Source: Symbiodinium natans (Eukaryota > Sar > Dinophyceae > Suessiales > Symbiodiniaceae). Taken from it: a stretch of DNA of 64,000 nucleotides. This document shows, piece by piece, positions 1 to 9,509 of this stretch (positions are counted from its first letter, which is position 1; each line of letters opens with the position of its first letter). The position numbers and the translations under genes were made by a program. Where the stretch lies: assembly GCA_905221605.1 (NCBI GenBank), contig CAJNDS010000183.1, forward strand, positions 87,501 through 151,500. Direction: 5' to 3'. The notes under the pieces were generated by a model. That model saw only the letters and a list, made by a program, of their open reading frames with translations. It did not search any database and was not told the DNA's origin.

Positions 1-19
1 GATGAGCAGCCCTGAATCA

Positions 20-116
20 AAAGCCTACGGGGTTTAGGGTTTCGGTTTAGGGGTTTGGGGTTTGGGGTTTAGGGTTTAGGGGTTTTGGTTTAGGGTGTAG
101 GGTTTAGGGCTTAGGG
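20..116 (+). repeat. Degenerate TTTAGGG array
   Basis: About a dozen imperfect TTTAGGG-type units (TTTGGGG, GTTTCGG and GTGTAGGG variants). It lies just left of the TFIIS-domain gene, whose coding strand is minus. Confidence 0.9.
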
Positions 117-184
117 TCGAATCACAAGCTACCACGCGGCAAGAAGACAGCAGCGCAGCTCCCTGCTTGGCAAACCCGAATATT

Positions 185-264
185 GGGGCCTTGAATAGGG
201 TCATTGGGGTTAGTATGGTATGATTGCATGAGGACCATAAGGGCATGCTGTTTGTAAATATTCC
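185..264 (+). mobile_element. MITE-like element, family A
   Basis: Begins GGGGCCTTGAATAGGG, contains GGACCATAAGGG and ends near AAATATTCC. These landmarks recur in the same order in seven other copies in this window (see 12174, 38821 and 55563). It is non-coding. Confidence 0.6.
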
Positions 265-309
265 AAACCGTGTTATTAAGCTCCCCCAGAATGCCACCCC
301 GCAACGCCA

Positions 310-313
310 AAGC

Positions 314-345
<32 letters not shown>

Positions 346-366
346 ACCCTAAACCCTAAACCCTAC
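310..366 (-). repeat. CCCTAAA/CCCTCAA array
   Basis: Eight units. On the minus coding strand this is TTTAGGG directly after the last candidate TFIIS-gene exon. Confidence 0.9.
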
Positions 367-1695
367 AGGGCAAGCCACCACGGTCTCCTGTGCAGACTCT
401 TGGCATTTCCAGGCCTCCGCCACAGCTGTTCTGGGCAATGATAGCAGATTTTATTGGGGCCAGGGTTGAGGGTATAGGGTTTAGAGTTTAGGGTTTAGGG
501 TTTAGGGTTTGGGCTTCTAGGGGGGTCCCCGCCTTGGCGACATCATTTACCACTCGGCCAATGCCTGCCAGGACATCGCTCTGGAAACCCTAAAGCCTAA
601 ACCCTAAACCCTAAATTCTACCTCTTCATGACGGAAGGTACCTTAAACTACGGAGGGGGACCCTCATCATGATTTGAGGCCAATACTCCTTAAGGAGGTA
701 TCGGGCTCCGCTGGGTACCCCTCGCACCTGTCTGCCGCAGCACCACAACATCCACGGGCATTGCAGCAAGACGCTGAAGCAGGGGCAGTGCCTCTTCCAC
801 CACTTCACACGCCTTCGCGCAGGGTTGCAAAGTGGTCAACCAGAGGCAGATGTTTGCGGTTTAGGGTTTCGGGTTGGCCTCCTTAGATTGAACCTTGTCT
901 TTGGCAACCAGTGCACCAGCGTGGCCTTGCTAAGCCAAACGAACTTGTGGACACTCAGTCCTACATGTGGATGGACACAACCCTGAACCCTAAACCCTGA
1001 ACCCTACACCCCTAAACCCTGAAACCCTGAACCCTGAACCCTACACCCCTAAACCCCAAACCCTGAACCCTAAACCCTGAACCCTACATGTGAGAACGAG
1101 AACACCCAAAAAAGAACTCGCTAGGGACTCGAGCTATTGCTTCGCAGAAGCAAGCAAGCCCATCAGCGTCGGGCTTGCACGTCAGCGCAAGCGAATCCCA
1201 CAATACAGAAACCAACAGTCAACGTTAGCTAGCCAAAGCCCATTGACAAAGAACCCTAAACCCTAAACCCTAAACCCTAAACCCTAGCCCACACAACTCT
1301 CATCTTCTGCCGCCTTCAGCTGGTCCCGAATGATGGCAACCTCATGACACTCCGAACTTTCTTCAGCGTCGGCTTCTGCCGCTTGACCTTAGAGGGTCTG
1401 GGGATGTCGCGGGTCTGATATGACGAGAAAGGACGAGATCATTAAGCGAACTATGAGGCGGGCACATGCTTCAAAAACGCAAGCGCGACCAACTTGCTGG
1501 GCTTTAAACCCATTGCCACAACCCCCACAAATCCCAAAACCCAAAACCCTAAACCCTGAACCCTGAACCCTAAACCCTAAACCCTAAACCCTAAACTTTT
1601 CGGATCGCGGCCGGGACGCCGAGAAGAGCCCCTCGCAGCGTGGCGCGCCCGGAGCGGCGCCGCTGGATCTTCGACGAGTCGGAGGCCAGCCCTTG
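367..1695 (-). CDS. Protein with TFIIS N-terminal (LW-type) domain, multi-exon, partial
   Basis: Read on the minus strand as short exons: 1597-1695, 1314-1387, 894-929, 728-812, 533-564 and about 367-430. Exon 728-812 encodes VEEALPLLQRLAAMP then VVVLRQT; a GT donor and a phase-1 join to 533-564 give TGIGRVVNDVAK. The L..L..L..MPV...L..TGIGR.VN pattern is that of the TFIIS N-terminal domain, which binds transcription-elongation and Mediator-type partners in the nucleus. Exon 367-430 adds AVAEAWK, like the conserved closing W-K helix, but the segment between is about ten residues shorter than usual and that junction is unresolved. Phases agree from 1387 to 564 (1-0, 0-0, 0-1, 1-0). The donor after 533 is GC or GA. 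Introns carry telomeric arrays in both orientations. The frame of exon 1597-1695 is uncertain. Start and end are not identified. Confidence 0.62.
471..512 (+). repeat. TTTAGGG array in TFIIS-gene intron
   Basis: Six units between exons 533-564 and 367-430; antisense to the gene. Confidence 0.9.
588..616 (-). repeat. CCCTAAA array in TFIIS-gene intron
   Basis: Four units between exons 728-812 and 533-564. Confidence 0.85.
981..1089 (-). repeat. CCCTAAA/CCCTGAA array
   Basis: About fifteen units with CCCTGAA and CACCCCTAAA variants, upstream of exon 894-929. Confidence 0.9.
1254..1286 (-). repeat. CCCTAAA array
   Basis: Four to five perfect units beside exon 1314-1387. Confidence 0.9.
1540..1596 (-). 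repeat. CCCTAAA array
   Basis: About eight units abutting exon 1597-1695. On the coding strand the exon would end in ...AAAA|GTTTAGGG, so the repeat supplies the donor. Confidence 0.85.
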
Positions 1696-2029
1696 CTGCG
1701 AGAACCCAAAAACCTAATCTCCGAGAAGGGTGTCTTTAAGTACGATGGCCCTTAGAACCCTTTGAAAAATATTCCCCTGAATATTGATACTCTTAAAACC
1801 CAATAAAGGATTAATTCAAAAGGTCCCGAGTCCCAAAGGCCTGCCGAGATTTTTTAGAAGCTGCAGCAAAGGTTGTTTGGGCTTCTCCGGCAGCTTTACG
1901 CGAGACAGTTCAGTGAAGCCTTGAAGATGTGGGGGCGTGATCTGAATGGCTGGCTTTGGCGCCCTGAACTACAAGGGCGAGAGAAATACCATAACCCCAT
2001 CGAGACTCAAACAAGAGTCCCCCCCCAGC

Positions 2030-2417
2030 AAGCCCTCCGCGGAGTCAATCAGGATGGATTGTGAGGAAGCAAGCTGTGACACTTGGCTGTCATTGAAGGA
2101 CGTCAAGGCTTTGTTTGGGGTTCCCGAATGCAGAGTTCTGGGATCTGCGATGAGAGGATGAAGAGGCACCATTTTGCGTTGCAGCCTTGCATGTTGCGAG
2201 CCATGCGCAACGTGATTCCTTGCCGACGAGAATCGTGCCCTCTTCACAGTGGACCGGGATTGCTCCTTGCAGGGTTTTACGGCCGCCCTCGGTCTCAGTA
2301 GCCCAGCCCCAGTCCGTCGTGCTTACACCCTCGCCCACGCCTCCTTCCGCAAGGCACCATGGGACAAGTGGGAAAGCTTCGCCTTTTCCTGACATACAGC
2401 GTGCATATAGCAGCTAG
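2030..2417 (+). CDS. Possible exons of an unrecognised gene
   Basis: A run of C followed by CAG ends at 2029, and the following frame reads ESIRMDCEEASCDTWL then LSLKDVK, stopping at 2161. A second open frame (2187-2417) is Ser/Pro-rich (VVLTPSPTPPSARHH) and ends in RAYSS and a stop. Whether the two belong together is not shown. The antisense of 2090-2395 is also open. No domain was recognised. Confidence 0.32.
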
Positions 2418-2836
2418 CATGTTTGCCTCTTAGACCCATTCCGACTGACACCTACAATGCCTACAAGGCCTGCAAACACATGCTCACATGAAGAGTCCGG
2501 GCAAGGTTCTCGGAAGGTGAAAGTCAGCGGCATCATGCTGCTTCGATGAAAGTCGTAAGCCATCGTGCCGGGTGCCGCTGGGCAGGCTCACAGAGGCTCA
2601 CAAACTGGCACGTGCTAGAGCCAACGAGGCATGGCTGCGCGAAAACCAGAGTTCGTTCGGTCTTTTCATGAACGTTCTTTGAACCTGCAGTACTACAGTA
2701 GTTCAGAAGCGAACAGAACCAGTCTGACACGAACGGCCCTCCTTCCGACTGATGGCTCTGCCTCTCCTGAACACTGTAAGCCCCAAGCCCGACGCGTTGA
2801 AACCTTAACGTCTAGAAGCCTTGAACCTTCAACTTT

Positions 2837-2933
2837 GGGATGTTCCCCTTTCTACGAAAAGTCCTTAAGAGGGATGACAATAGGGGTGCTATAATCCCTG
2901 CTAAGGACTGTTGGTTTGGGGGGGGAACATCCC
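2837..2933. mobile_element. MITE-like element, family D
   Basis: Terminal inverted repeat: GGGATGTTCCCC at the left and GGGGAACATCCC at the right, with inner arms AGTCCTTAAGAGGGAT and ATCCCTGCTAAGGACT. It folds into a near-complete hairpin. A second copy lies at 43524-43631. Confidence 0.75.
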
Positions 2934-2989
2934 GACTTCAACCCTGAACCGAGAACCCAAGAACAAAACTCCAACATGGCGTCGCAATC

Positions 2990-3052
2990 CTAAACCCTAA
3001 ACCCTAAACCCTAAACCCTAAACCCTAAACCCTAAACCCTAAACCCTAAACC
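2990..3052 (-). repeat. CCCTAAA array
   Basis: Nine near-perfect units. Together with 3148-3229 it forms an inverted pair around a 95-bp GC-rich spacer (3053-3147) that is open on both strands and could be an exon. Confidence 0.95.
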
Positions 3053-3147
3053 CTCTGCGCGCCCTGCTGAAACCGGCTCAGCTTCGTCACAAGGTGTCCC
3101 GGGCTCCGCCTGGCGGCGGCTCACTGAAGTGCGGGGCTTCCCGAAAT

Positions 3148-3229
3148 TAGGGTTTAGGGTTTAGGGTTTAGGGTTTAGGGTTTAGGGTTTAGGGTTTAGG
3201 GTTTAGGGTTTAGGGTTTAGGGTTTAGGG
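3148..3229 (+). repeat. TTTAGGG array
   Basis: Twelve near-perfect units, inverted relative to 2990-3052. Confidence 0.95.
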
Positions 3230-3549
3230 CCTTACTGTGAGGGAATCCGACTATTTGGGGTCTATATCAGGGGTCTCCTATTTTCGTAAACTCTGGGGGC
3301 TGAAGGCTTCAGATGTTGGAGGTTTAGGGCCTTTGGGGCTTTACGCACGCGTGCTGTGAACTGGAAAGGGCCATACCCCGGCCCCCCCCCCCCCGACCCT
3401 CCCCCCGGCCCCCCCTCCCCGCCCCCCCTCCCTGGCCCCCCTCCCCAAAAAGAAACTCCCTTGTGTCAATGGCGCCAGACTCCAAACTTTGCCCCAGTTA
3501 GGTCAAGAAGGGTACTACTCGTGACGGCCTGCGCGCTACATGCCCTACA

Positions 3550-3645
3550 TCAGGTAGTCATCAGAACGGGGTTGGGGGTTACGATGGTAGAACTATAGAG
3601 CGGGACCATAGGGGAAGAATATTCGCAATTACGCCAGCCCCCTAT
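3550..3645 (+). mobile_element. MITE-like element, family A (diverged)
   Basis: Shares TCAGAACGGGGTT, GGGACCATAGGGGAA, AATATTCG and a closing GCCCCCTATA with family A. Confidence 0.45.
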
Positions 3646-3722
3646 ATGAGGGTTCATGAAAAAGGTTTCAAGGCGCACCCCCCCCCCCCCGGAACCCTGG
3701 GCTGCCCAAAGGAACGCGCCAG

Positions 3723-3810
3723 GGCCGCCAGCCGCTGCCACTTGCCACTGACAAACGCCACGCCGCGCTGCTCGAGAGGATGGCCAGGGCCGGGCGACTG
3801 CGGCGGCTGG
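3723..3810 (+). CDS. Internal exon, unrecognised
   Basis: Follows GCGCCAG and ends CTGG|GTTTAGGG, so the downstream telomeric array would provide the donor. It encodes 29 residues including LATDKRHAALLERMAR, a basic helix-like segment. No family was recognised. Confidence 0.45.
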
Positions 3811-3870
3811 GTTTAGGGTTTTGGGGGGTTTAGGGTTTAGGCAGGGTTCGGGGTTTAGGGTTTTGGGGGC
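3810..3870 (+). repeat. TTTAGGG-derived tract
   Basis: Degenerate units continuing into GAGGGGTT-type repeats up to about 3985 (GGTTGAGG motif). Confidence 0.8.
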
Positions 3871-4275
3871 TTGAGGGTTTTGAGGGACTGAGGGGTCGAC
3901 GGGTTGGGGGGCTGAGGGACTGATTGGGTCTGGGACGGATTCAATTGAGGGGTTGAGGGGTTGAGGGGTTGAGGGAGCTACGGGTTTACGGTCTGTAGGG
4001 CTTCTGGGTTTTCGTGCTCGATGTCCACTGTTCTCGCACTCTCAGGCAGAAGGTGGAACATCCTTTACGTGAACTTTGGCCCAGGATTCCAGCATCATTT
4101 CTACAATTATAGATGTTTCCATGCATGAACCAGGGTGGCGGGGGGGGGAGGGCCAAAACATCGATGAGGAAAGCACAGCACAATAAGAAAGGGCTCCAAA
4201 AGCCCTTCAGACTCCAAAGCCCTAGAGAGGCCCTGCAAGCCCTGAAGCCCTCACCGCAGCCAAGCCCATTTTAAA

Positions 4276-4323
4276 CCACTATTTGCCTAAGAACCCCAAA
4301 AGAACTTTAAGCAAATGGTAGTA
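4276..4323. mobile_element. MITE-like element, family E (short)
   Basis: CTATTTGCCTAAGAACCCC at the left and TTAAGCAAATGGTAG at the right are inverted copies. A longer relative is at 19573-19687. Confidence 0.55.
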
Positions 4324-4924
4324 AGGGAAGCTCAGCAGGCCTGTACAAGGTCGAGCACGCCGCGGATGTTGTCAAGCGGTATTTGCGGAACTGAAGCCGC
4401 CTGCGACCCATTGAACGTTTAGGGTTTAGGGTTTAGGGTTTCCGGGAGTCCTGCTTGGACGGCCCCACCCGTCAACCGACAGCACTTGGGAGAACGTGCG
4501 TTTGTGCGACAAGGCGTGAGTGTGAACTGCAAACCACTTGCAGCTTAACCGCTTAACCGTAACATCAGGCAGCCTCCGACAACCCAAGAGACTCCAGACT
4601 CCTAAACCCAGATGCCGGATCCCAACTCCGCAAATGGCAAACCAGCACACAGCTGCAGCACAGAAGGGAACATCCCACTCACGTGTTCAAACAGCCAACT
4701 TCAACGACTCAAACGGCTTGGATGTCCCAGGGCACGTAAAAGGAGTTCATGGTCCCGGTCGAGTGCGGTCTCCCTCATCGGATGCAGACTATAACATGGC
4801 CCGTATTGTAGCAGGTGCTCCGAAATCCAAAGGTGTGCCATGATTCAGAGAACCCAGCCCTTTAACCTTAAAACCCCAAGGCCGTTAACCCTCAAACACC
4901 AAGCCAATAAACCCTCTCTCTGTA

Positions 4925-5056
4925 TCTACATATATATATACATTTATATGTATATATATATATATATATATATTTTTTATGTGTGCCTTTATGTGCTTAC
5001 TTATTATTACCTCTTTGCTTACTTATTTCTTTACTTATTTATTTATGTATTTTTAC
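4925..5056. repeat. AT-rich microsatellite tract
   Basis: (TA)n from about 4927 to 4972 followed by TTAT/TTTA-rich sequence. The short open frames here (ICIYIYI type) are repeat artefacts. Confidence 0.9.
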
Positions 5057-5058
5057 AT

Positions 5059-5189
5059 TCATGTAAAGGAAATAAATCTTGAGGTCTTGGTGTCGGCCGG
5101 GCTGAGGGCCACTTCGGAGGCCTCCGGCGCGCCGCGCGCAAAGCTGGCGGGGTCGGCTCGGATCGGTGCCTGGGTTGCTTCCAGGATTT
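5059..5189 (-). CDS. Terminal exon, unrecognised protein
   Basis: The acceptor CCTAG ends a telomere-type intron at 5190 and the exon starts in phase 1. It encodes 42 residues, ILEATQAPIRADPASF then ARGAPEASEVALSPAD, and stops at TGA 5059-5061. It is Ala/Glu/Pro-rich, typical dinoflagellate composition, with no recognisable domain. The 3' neighbour is an AT-rich tract consistent with a gene end. Confidence 0.5.
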
Positions 5190-5290
5190 CTAGGTTTAGG
5201 GTTTTGGGGGGTATGGGGTTTAGGGTTTAGGGTTATAGGCATAGAGGGTTGTAGGGTTGAGGGTTTTGGGTTATAGGGTTATAAGGGTTA
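5190..5290 (+). repeat. TTTAGGG-type degenerate array
   Basis: TTTAGGG grading into TTATAGGG units just before the 8-bp array. Confidence 0.85.
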
Positions 5291-5291
5291 C

Positions 5292-5592
5292 AGGGCTATA
5301 GGGTTGAGGGTTAGAGGGTTAGAGGGTTAGAGGGTTAGAGGGTTAGAGGGTTAGAGGGTTAGAGGGTTAGAGGGTTAGAGGGTTAGAGGGTTAGAGGGTT
5401 AGAGGGTTAGAGGGTTAGAGGGTTAGAGGGTTAGAGGGTTAGAGGGTTAGAGGGTTAGAGGGTTAGAGGGTTAGAGGGTTAGAGGGTTAGAGGGTTAGAG
5501 GGTTAGAGGGTTAGAGGGTTAGAGGGTTAGAGGGTTAGAGGGTTAGAGGGTTAGAGGGTTAGAGGGTTAGAGGGTTAGAGGGTTAGAGGGTT
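5292..5592 (+). repeat. Uniform 8-bp tandem array (GGGTTAGA)n
   Basis: About 37 nearly identical copies of GGGTTAGA (GAGGGTTA) in 300 bp. This is one base longer than the telomere unit and far more uniform than neighbouring arrays, and is flanked by mixed GGGTTATA and GGGTTCTA units. Confidence 0.95.
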
Positions 5593-5711
5593 CTAGGGTT
5601 CTAGAGTTCTAGAGTTCTAGGGTTTAGAGGTTTTCGGTTAAGGGATCAGACGCCAAGGGTCTTGGCTAGGGGCTCTTTTCATGCCACTGCTGCCGACCCA
5701 TCTTGTGGCGA

Positions 5712-5778
5712 GGGGTTTAGGGTTTAGGGTTTAGGGTTTCGGGTTTAGGGTTTAGGGTTCAGGGTTTAGGGTTTAGGG
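5712..5778 (+). repeat. TTTAGGG array
   Basis: Nine units with TTTCGGG and TTCAGGG variants. Confidence 0.9.
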
Positions 5779-5948
5779 GCCTCTATGCTAGCTAAGTGCA
5801 GCGACTCCGGGGAGGCACGTACTAGTATCAGGGTTTCAGGTTGAGGGCGCAGGGGCTGGGGCTTGGGGTGTAGGGGCCAGGGTCAACTAGCAGATCACCC
5901 GCAACCACCCGTAGGACTTTTATTTAGGGTTTCGGTGCTCTTTTGCAG

Positions 5949-6068
5949 CACCGTTCCGCTCATGTCCAGAACGGAGTCGCTTATTTGCACAAAAGCGAGC
6001 AGTTCACCCAGAATGACCCCAAAACAAAGGACAGAGGCGCTCAGACACTCCCGTCTTCCTTAAACTGA
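5949..6068 (+). CDS. Terminal exon, unrecognised protein
   Basis: The acceptor is clear: TTTCGGTGCTCTTTTGCAG ends at 5948. The exon encodes 39 residues in phase 0, including HVQNGVAYLHKSEQF and QNDPKTKDRGAQ, and stops at TGA 6066-6068. It converges on the minus-strand gene ending near 6145. No family was recognised. Confidence 0.52.
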   Translation, partial: HRSAHVQNGVAYLHKSEQFTQNDPKTKDRGAQTLPSSLN

Positions 6069-6144
6069 GGCAAAGAAGCGCGTTTCTGAGGCTGATTTGA
6101 AGCCACGTGTTTATGAGCCGACATTTAGAGCAGGGTGGCTCCGT

Positions 6145-6374
6145 TCACGTCGCGAACCAGGTACTGAGTGGAGTAAGCAGGGTTCAGGGTTCAGGGTTCA
6201 GGGTTCAGGGTTCAGGGTTTAGGGTTTAGGGTTTAGGGTTTAGGGTTTAGGGTTAACTCTGGGCTCCTGGCGGCTTTAGCTTCCGGCGCTGGCTCGGGCT
6301 CCCTCCATGCTTCTCCCTCGTAGTACTGCGTCCTGCACAGGGGAGGGTCCAGGGTGGGCTTGTCGGGCTTCAAG
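6145..6374 (-). CDS. Two 3' exons of an unrecognised minus-strand gene
   Basis: Exon 6258-6374 follows CGACAG and encodes KPDKPTLDPPLCRTQYYEGE then AWREPEPAPEAKAARSP, with a GA|GTTAACC donor. The next acceptor (CCACTCAG) is at 6164. The phase-consistent reading gives a 19-bp last exon with TGA at 6145-6147. A phase-0 reading is longer (YLVRDVNGATLL, stop 6125-6127) but does not match the phase. The intron (6164-6257) is a GGGTTCA/GGGTTTA array. Confidence 0.45.
6180..6252 (+). repeat. GGGTTCA/GGGTTTA array
   Basis: Five GGGTTCA units followed by six GGGTTTA units, a sharp change of variant inside one array. Confidence 0.9.
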
Positions 6375-6383
6375 CTGTCGGGT

Positions 6384-6476
6384 TTAGGGTTTAGGGTTAG
6401 GGTTCATGGTTTAGGGTTGAGGGTTTAGGGTTTAGGGTTCATGGCTTAGGGTTGAGGGTTTAGGGTTTAGGGTTCA
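6384..6476 (+). repeat. TTTAGGG array with internal duplication
   Basis: A 36-bp block (GGTTCATGG...GGTTTAGGG) occurs twice in tandem, showing local duplication of variant units. Confidence 0.85.
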
Positions 6477-6542
6477 GAGATTTTTTTAATGCAATGATTC
6501 CCTTTCTCCAAGCAAGCCCGCCCATATAAGGGCATGCACTTC

Positions 6543-6680
6543 AGGGTTTAGGGTCTGGGGTTTCGGGTTTCGGGTTTAGGGTTTAGGGTTTAGGGGTTTA
6601 GGGTTTAGGGTTTAGGGTTTAGGGTTTAGGGTTTAGGGTTCAGGGTTTAGGGTTTAGGGTTTAGGGTCTAGGGTTTAGAG
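6543..6680 (+). repeat. TTTAGGG array
   Basis: About 18 units with scattered variants. Confidence 0.9.
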
Positions 6681-6730
6681 GCTTTCAGTCGTGGAGGCAG
6701 AAGGAATCGAAAGCGAATCCATGGCTGCTA

Positions 6731-6797
6731 CCCTAAACCCTAACCCCTAAACCCTAAACCCTAAACCCTGAAACCTAAACCCTAAACCCTAAACCCT
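6731..6797 (-). repeat. CCCTAAA array
   Basis: Nine units. Forms an inverted pair with 6902-7000 around candidate exon 6810-6886. Confidence 0.9.
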
Positions 6798-6809
6798 CCG
6801 AACCATGAG

Positions 6810-8460
6810 TCTACTGCCGGAAGCCGCCATTGCTGTCCCCTCCAAGGATCAGTCACCAGAATGCCCCCGAAGTCGGGCTAGGGGCGGTGCAAGACTTTTG
6901 GAGGGTTTAGGGTTTAGGTTCAGGGTTTAGGGTTTAGGGTTTAGGGTTTAGGGTTTAGGGTTTAGGGTTTAGGGTTTAGGGTTTAGGGTTTAGGGCTTAG
7001 GAGCCGGAATGATTATTACTAGTTGTTGTTTCCCTCATCGTCCCTTCTATCGTTATAAGACACCCCAGTAAACCCTATTCTAAGATTGTTGAGGCCCCAA
7101 TATCAATCCTGAACCCTCGAGCCTAAAATGACACTCAAACCCCCGGAGATGTTTGGCGCACCTTCGCACTCGTGGCTCGGGACGCTTGGGGGCAAAGACC
7201 TGGACCCCGGTCTTGTGGAGGTTTGTGGGTTTAGGGTTTAGGGTTAAGGGTTTAGGGTTTAGGATTTAGGGTTTAGGGTTTAGGGTTTGGGGTGGTCTTG
7301 TGTGTTCTGTGGGTACCGCTCTGAGGTGTGTCTGGTTGAGGGTGCCGGGAGGAGTTGGGGTGAGCCGGGAAGAGACTCGAATCGCAGTCACCCTAAACCC
7401 TAAACCCTAAACCCTAAGCTCTAAACCCTAAACCCTAAACCCTAAATCCTAGACCCGAAAACCCTTTTGCAAGCGGCTGGGGGAGCGGCCTGCTTCAGGG
7501 CTCCCGCGGCCTCACAGCAAAATCTCACAAAGAGCCCCTCTTGTCAGAAGAGAAGAAGCCGAAGTTGCGAGAAGGGGGAGGGGGGAGCAGGTTTAGGATC
7601 TTCAGTAGGATGGCCCCTTCATATTCCCGAATGTCATCCCCTGGAACCCTAAACCCTAAACCCTAAACCCTAAACCCTAAACCCTAAACCCTAAACCCTA
7701 AACCCTAAACCCTAAACCCTAAACCCAATAAGGGAAAAGCTATCCCAAGGCCTTTTGGACTCCGCCCTTCCTGTTACAACCTTAGAGCCAAGTTAGGGCT
7801 ACGACTGGGATAACTTCAAAGCCCTTTGAAAAAGGTGGGGGGGGGGGGGGGAAACCATGTTTAGGAGGGTTTAGGGTTTAGGGTTTAGGGTTTAGGGTTT
7901 AGGGTTTAGGGTTTAGGGTTTAGGGTTTAGGGTAAAGTTGGGAGCTGCGCGCGCCCCATTCTCACTCCCTGACTACGGGCGCACCAGCATCTCCGACAGC
8001 GACTTTGAAACCTGGGCGGCGCCACCCCAACACCCTAAACCCTAAACGTAACCCACACCCTGAACCCTAAACTCCCTAAACTTTCCCTTCCATTGCCATG
8101 AGGTTTACGGTTTGGGAAGCTTCGGCCCCGAAGACCTCATCTGCACAATTCCTGAACGATGCCAACTTAAGCAGGGCGCACCTACAGCCCAGCGACCCAT
8201 TGCTAAGGTTGGGGTTCAGGGTCTACGGTTTAGGGTTGAGGGTTTAGGGGTGCATCGTGGGGCTTAGGGCAGGAATGCATCAGAACATCGCAGCGAGACA
8301 ATCACGAAACCCCCAAGCAGCTCGGAAACTGTCAGGACGAAGTGGGGCACAAGAATCACAGCTCCTTGAGGCTTGTTGCTGCTGGCAGACTCAGTTCGAG
8401 AAGAACTTCTTGAGGCTCGAACACAGGATGGCTTCTGCAAGGACGCATCTGCTGCGTTGA
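6810..8460 (+). CDS. Multi-exon gene, unrecognised product
   Basis: Candidate exons on the plus strand: 6810-6886 (LLPEAAIAVPSKDQ), 7128 or 7148 to 7220, 7499-7590, 7988-8015 or 7946-8015, 8103-8207 (VYGLGSFGPEDLICT) and 8362-8460 (ending ASARTHLLR, TGA 8458-8460). Two phase-consistent chains exist. One starts at ATG 7128 (MTLKPPEMFGAPS) and reads SHKEPLLSEEKKPK in 7499-7590. The other enters from 6810 and reads the two middle exons one frame over. Exon 7499-7590 ends CAG|GTTTAGG and exon 8103-8207 ends AAG|GTTGGG. No domain is evident; the middle is Lys/Glu/Arg-rich. cDNA would be needed to choose. Confidence 0.45.
6902..7000 (+). repeat. TTTAGGG array
   Basis: Fourteen units, nearly perfect. 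Confidence 0.95.
7228..7290 (+). repeat. TTTAGGG array
   Basis: Nine units, starting 8 bp after the donor of exon ending 7220. Confidence 0.9.
7391..7447 (-). repeat. CCCTAAA array
   Basis: Eight units upstream of exon 7499-7590. Inverted partner of 7228-7290 within one intron. Confidence 0.9.
7645..7725 (-). repeat. CCCTAAA array
   Basis: Eleven near-perfect units. Inverted partner of 7866-7934. Confidence 0.95.
7728..7830. repeat. Imperfect inverted repeat between two telomeric arrays
   Basis: GCTATCCCAAGG near the left edge mirrors GGGATAACTTC near the right, so the spacer between opposed arrays is itself palindromic and non-coding. Confidence 0.5.
7866..7934 (+). repeat. TTTAGGG array
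   Basis: Nine to ten perfect units. Confidence 0.95.
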
Positions 8461-8599
8461 TTTGCCTGCCGCGTCCGTGCTCGTGCTTCTCCTACAGTAT
8501 GCAAGGTTGCCTTCATTGGCAAGCATCTGAAGCAGTTTGTTGCAAGGCCTTGTGTACAGCATAACACCAGACTCTGGCACGTAGCACAAGGCAATCAAG

Positions 8600-8771
8600 G
8601 GGCATGGGGCATAAGCTCTCAAGGGAGGACACGCAGGCAAAAGGCAAGCGCAGAGGTGCCCTGCTCAAAGCAGACCTGTTTACAGCTAAAGCGAACGGCC
8701 CCGAAACTTCTGAGATGCTGGAGGAGTTTGGGCCACTACATGAGTTCCCCTCACAGCCTCGAAAAATTTAA
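8600..8771 (+). CDS. Terminal exon, unrecognised
   Basis: Open frame with stop at about 8769-8771 encoding GALLKADLFTAKANGPETSE then MLEEFGPLHEFPSQ. Several possible AG acceptors lie between 8580 and 8650. It is charged and helical looking, and lies downstream of the plus-strand gene ending 8460. It could be a separate gene or an alternative 3' end. Confidence 0.42.
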
Positions 8772-8859
8772 GCAATCTTTTGACGATCACCAAACCTGGA
8801 ACCCAAAACTATCCCGAGTGGCCCAAAAGCCGCCATGAACCGCCCTAAGCCGCCCGAAG

Positions 8860-8932
8860 CCCTAAACCCTATACCCTAAACCCTAAACTCTAAACCCTAA
8901 AGCCTAAACTCTAAACCCTAAACCCTAAACCC
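8860..8932 (-). repeat. CCCTAAA array
   Basis: Ten units with CCCTATA, CTCTAAA and GCCTAAA variants. A possible short exon follows CCCAG at 8937-9005 (KKGHGTAAAHVC). Confidence 0.9.
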
Positions 8933-9509
8933 TTTCCCAGACAAGAAGGGGCATGGCACGGCTGCTGCACACGTCTGCTTTGCGGACGCCGGCTGCCCAC
9001 CATTATGATATACTTAGTGGTTCTTAGGAGTTAGGGGAATTAGGTAGCTAGGATGGAATACTTGGTGGGTCTTAGTAGGCAATTATAGGGAATTAAGGTA
9101 CCCTATATAACCCCTCGAGTCAGTACAAACATTAACCTTTGACGTCGCGTCGTGCGCTGCTTGCACCTTGAACGTTGGGAGCCTCATCGGACCATCTTTG
9201 AGCGGTAGGAAGGCCTTTCTGGTGTGTTGCCCATGCAAACCACAGACCCCAAACACTCAAGCGGCTTATAAGCCCTGAACCTGAACCACACGTGCATGTC
9301 AGACTACAAGCTCGAGCCGCCGGGGCGTTGGGCATTGCACCGAAACTGGCTCGCAACCGATTGTGCACACGGAGTCGCTGCCAAGACCTGCCTTTAAATT
9401 GAAGTATCTGTAGGATTTATAGTAGCCCTGCGTTGACCCTACTTGTTAACTACAAACCCTAACCCCCAAACCCTGAACCTGAAAATCCCCGAGTCCGAAG
9501 ACCTTGCAG

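Noticed and set aside
1..120. Left end as a chromosome terminus
   Set aside because: The repeat is degenerate and short, and equal or better arrays occur in both orientations throughout; it is not a terminal G-strand.
3356..3598. Pro-rich 80-codon ORF
   Set aside because: Made by C homopolymer runs.
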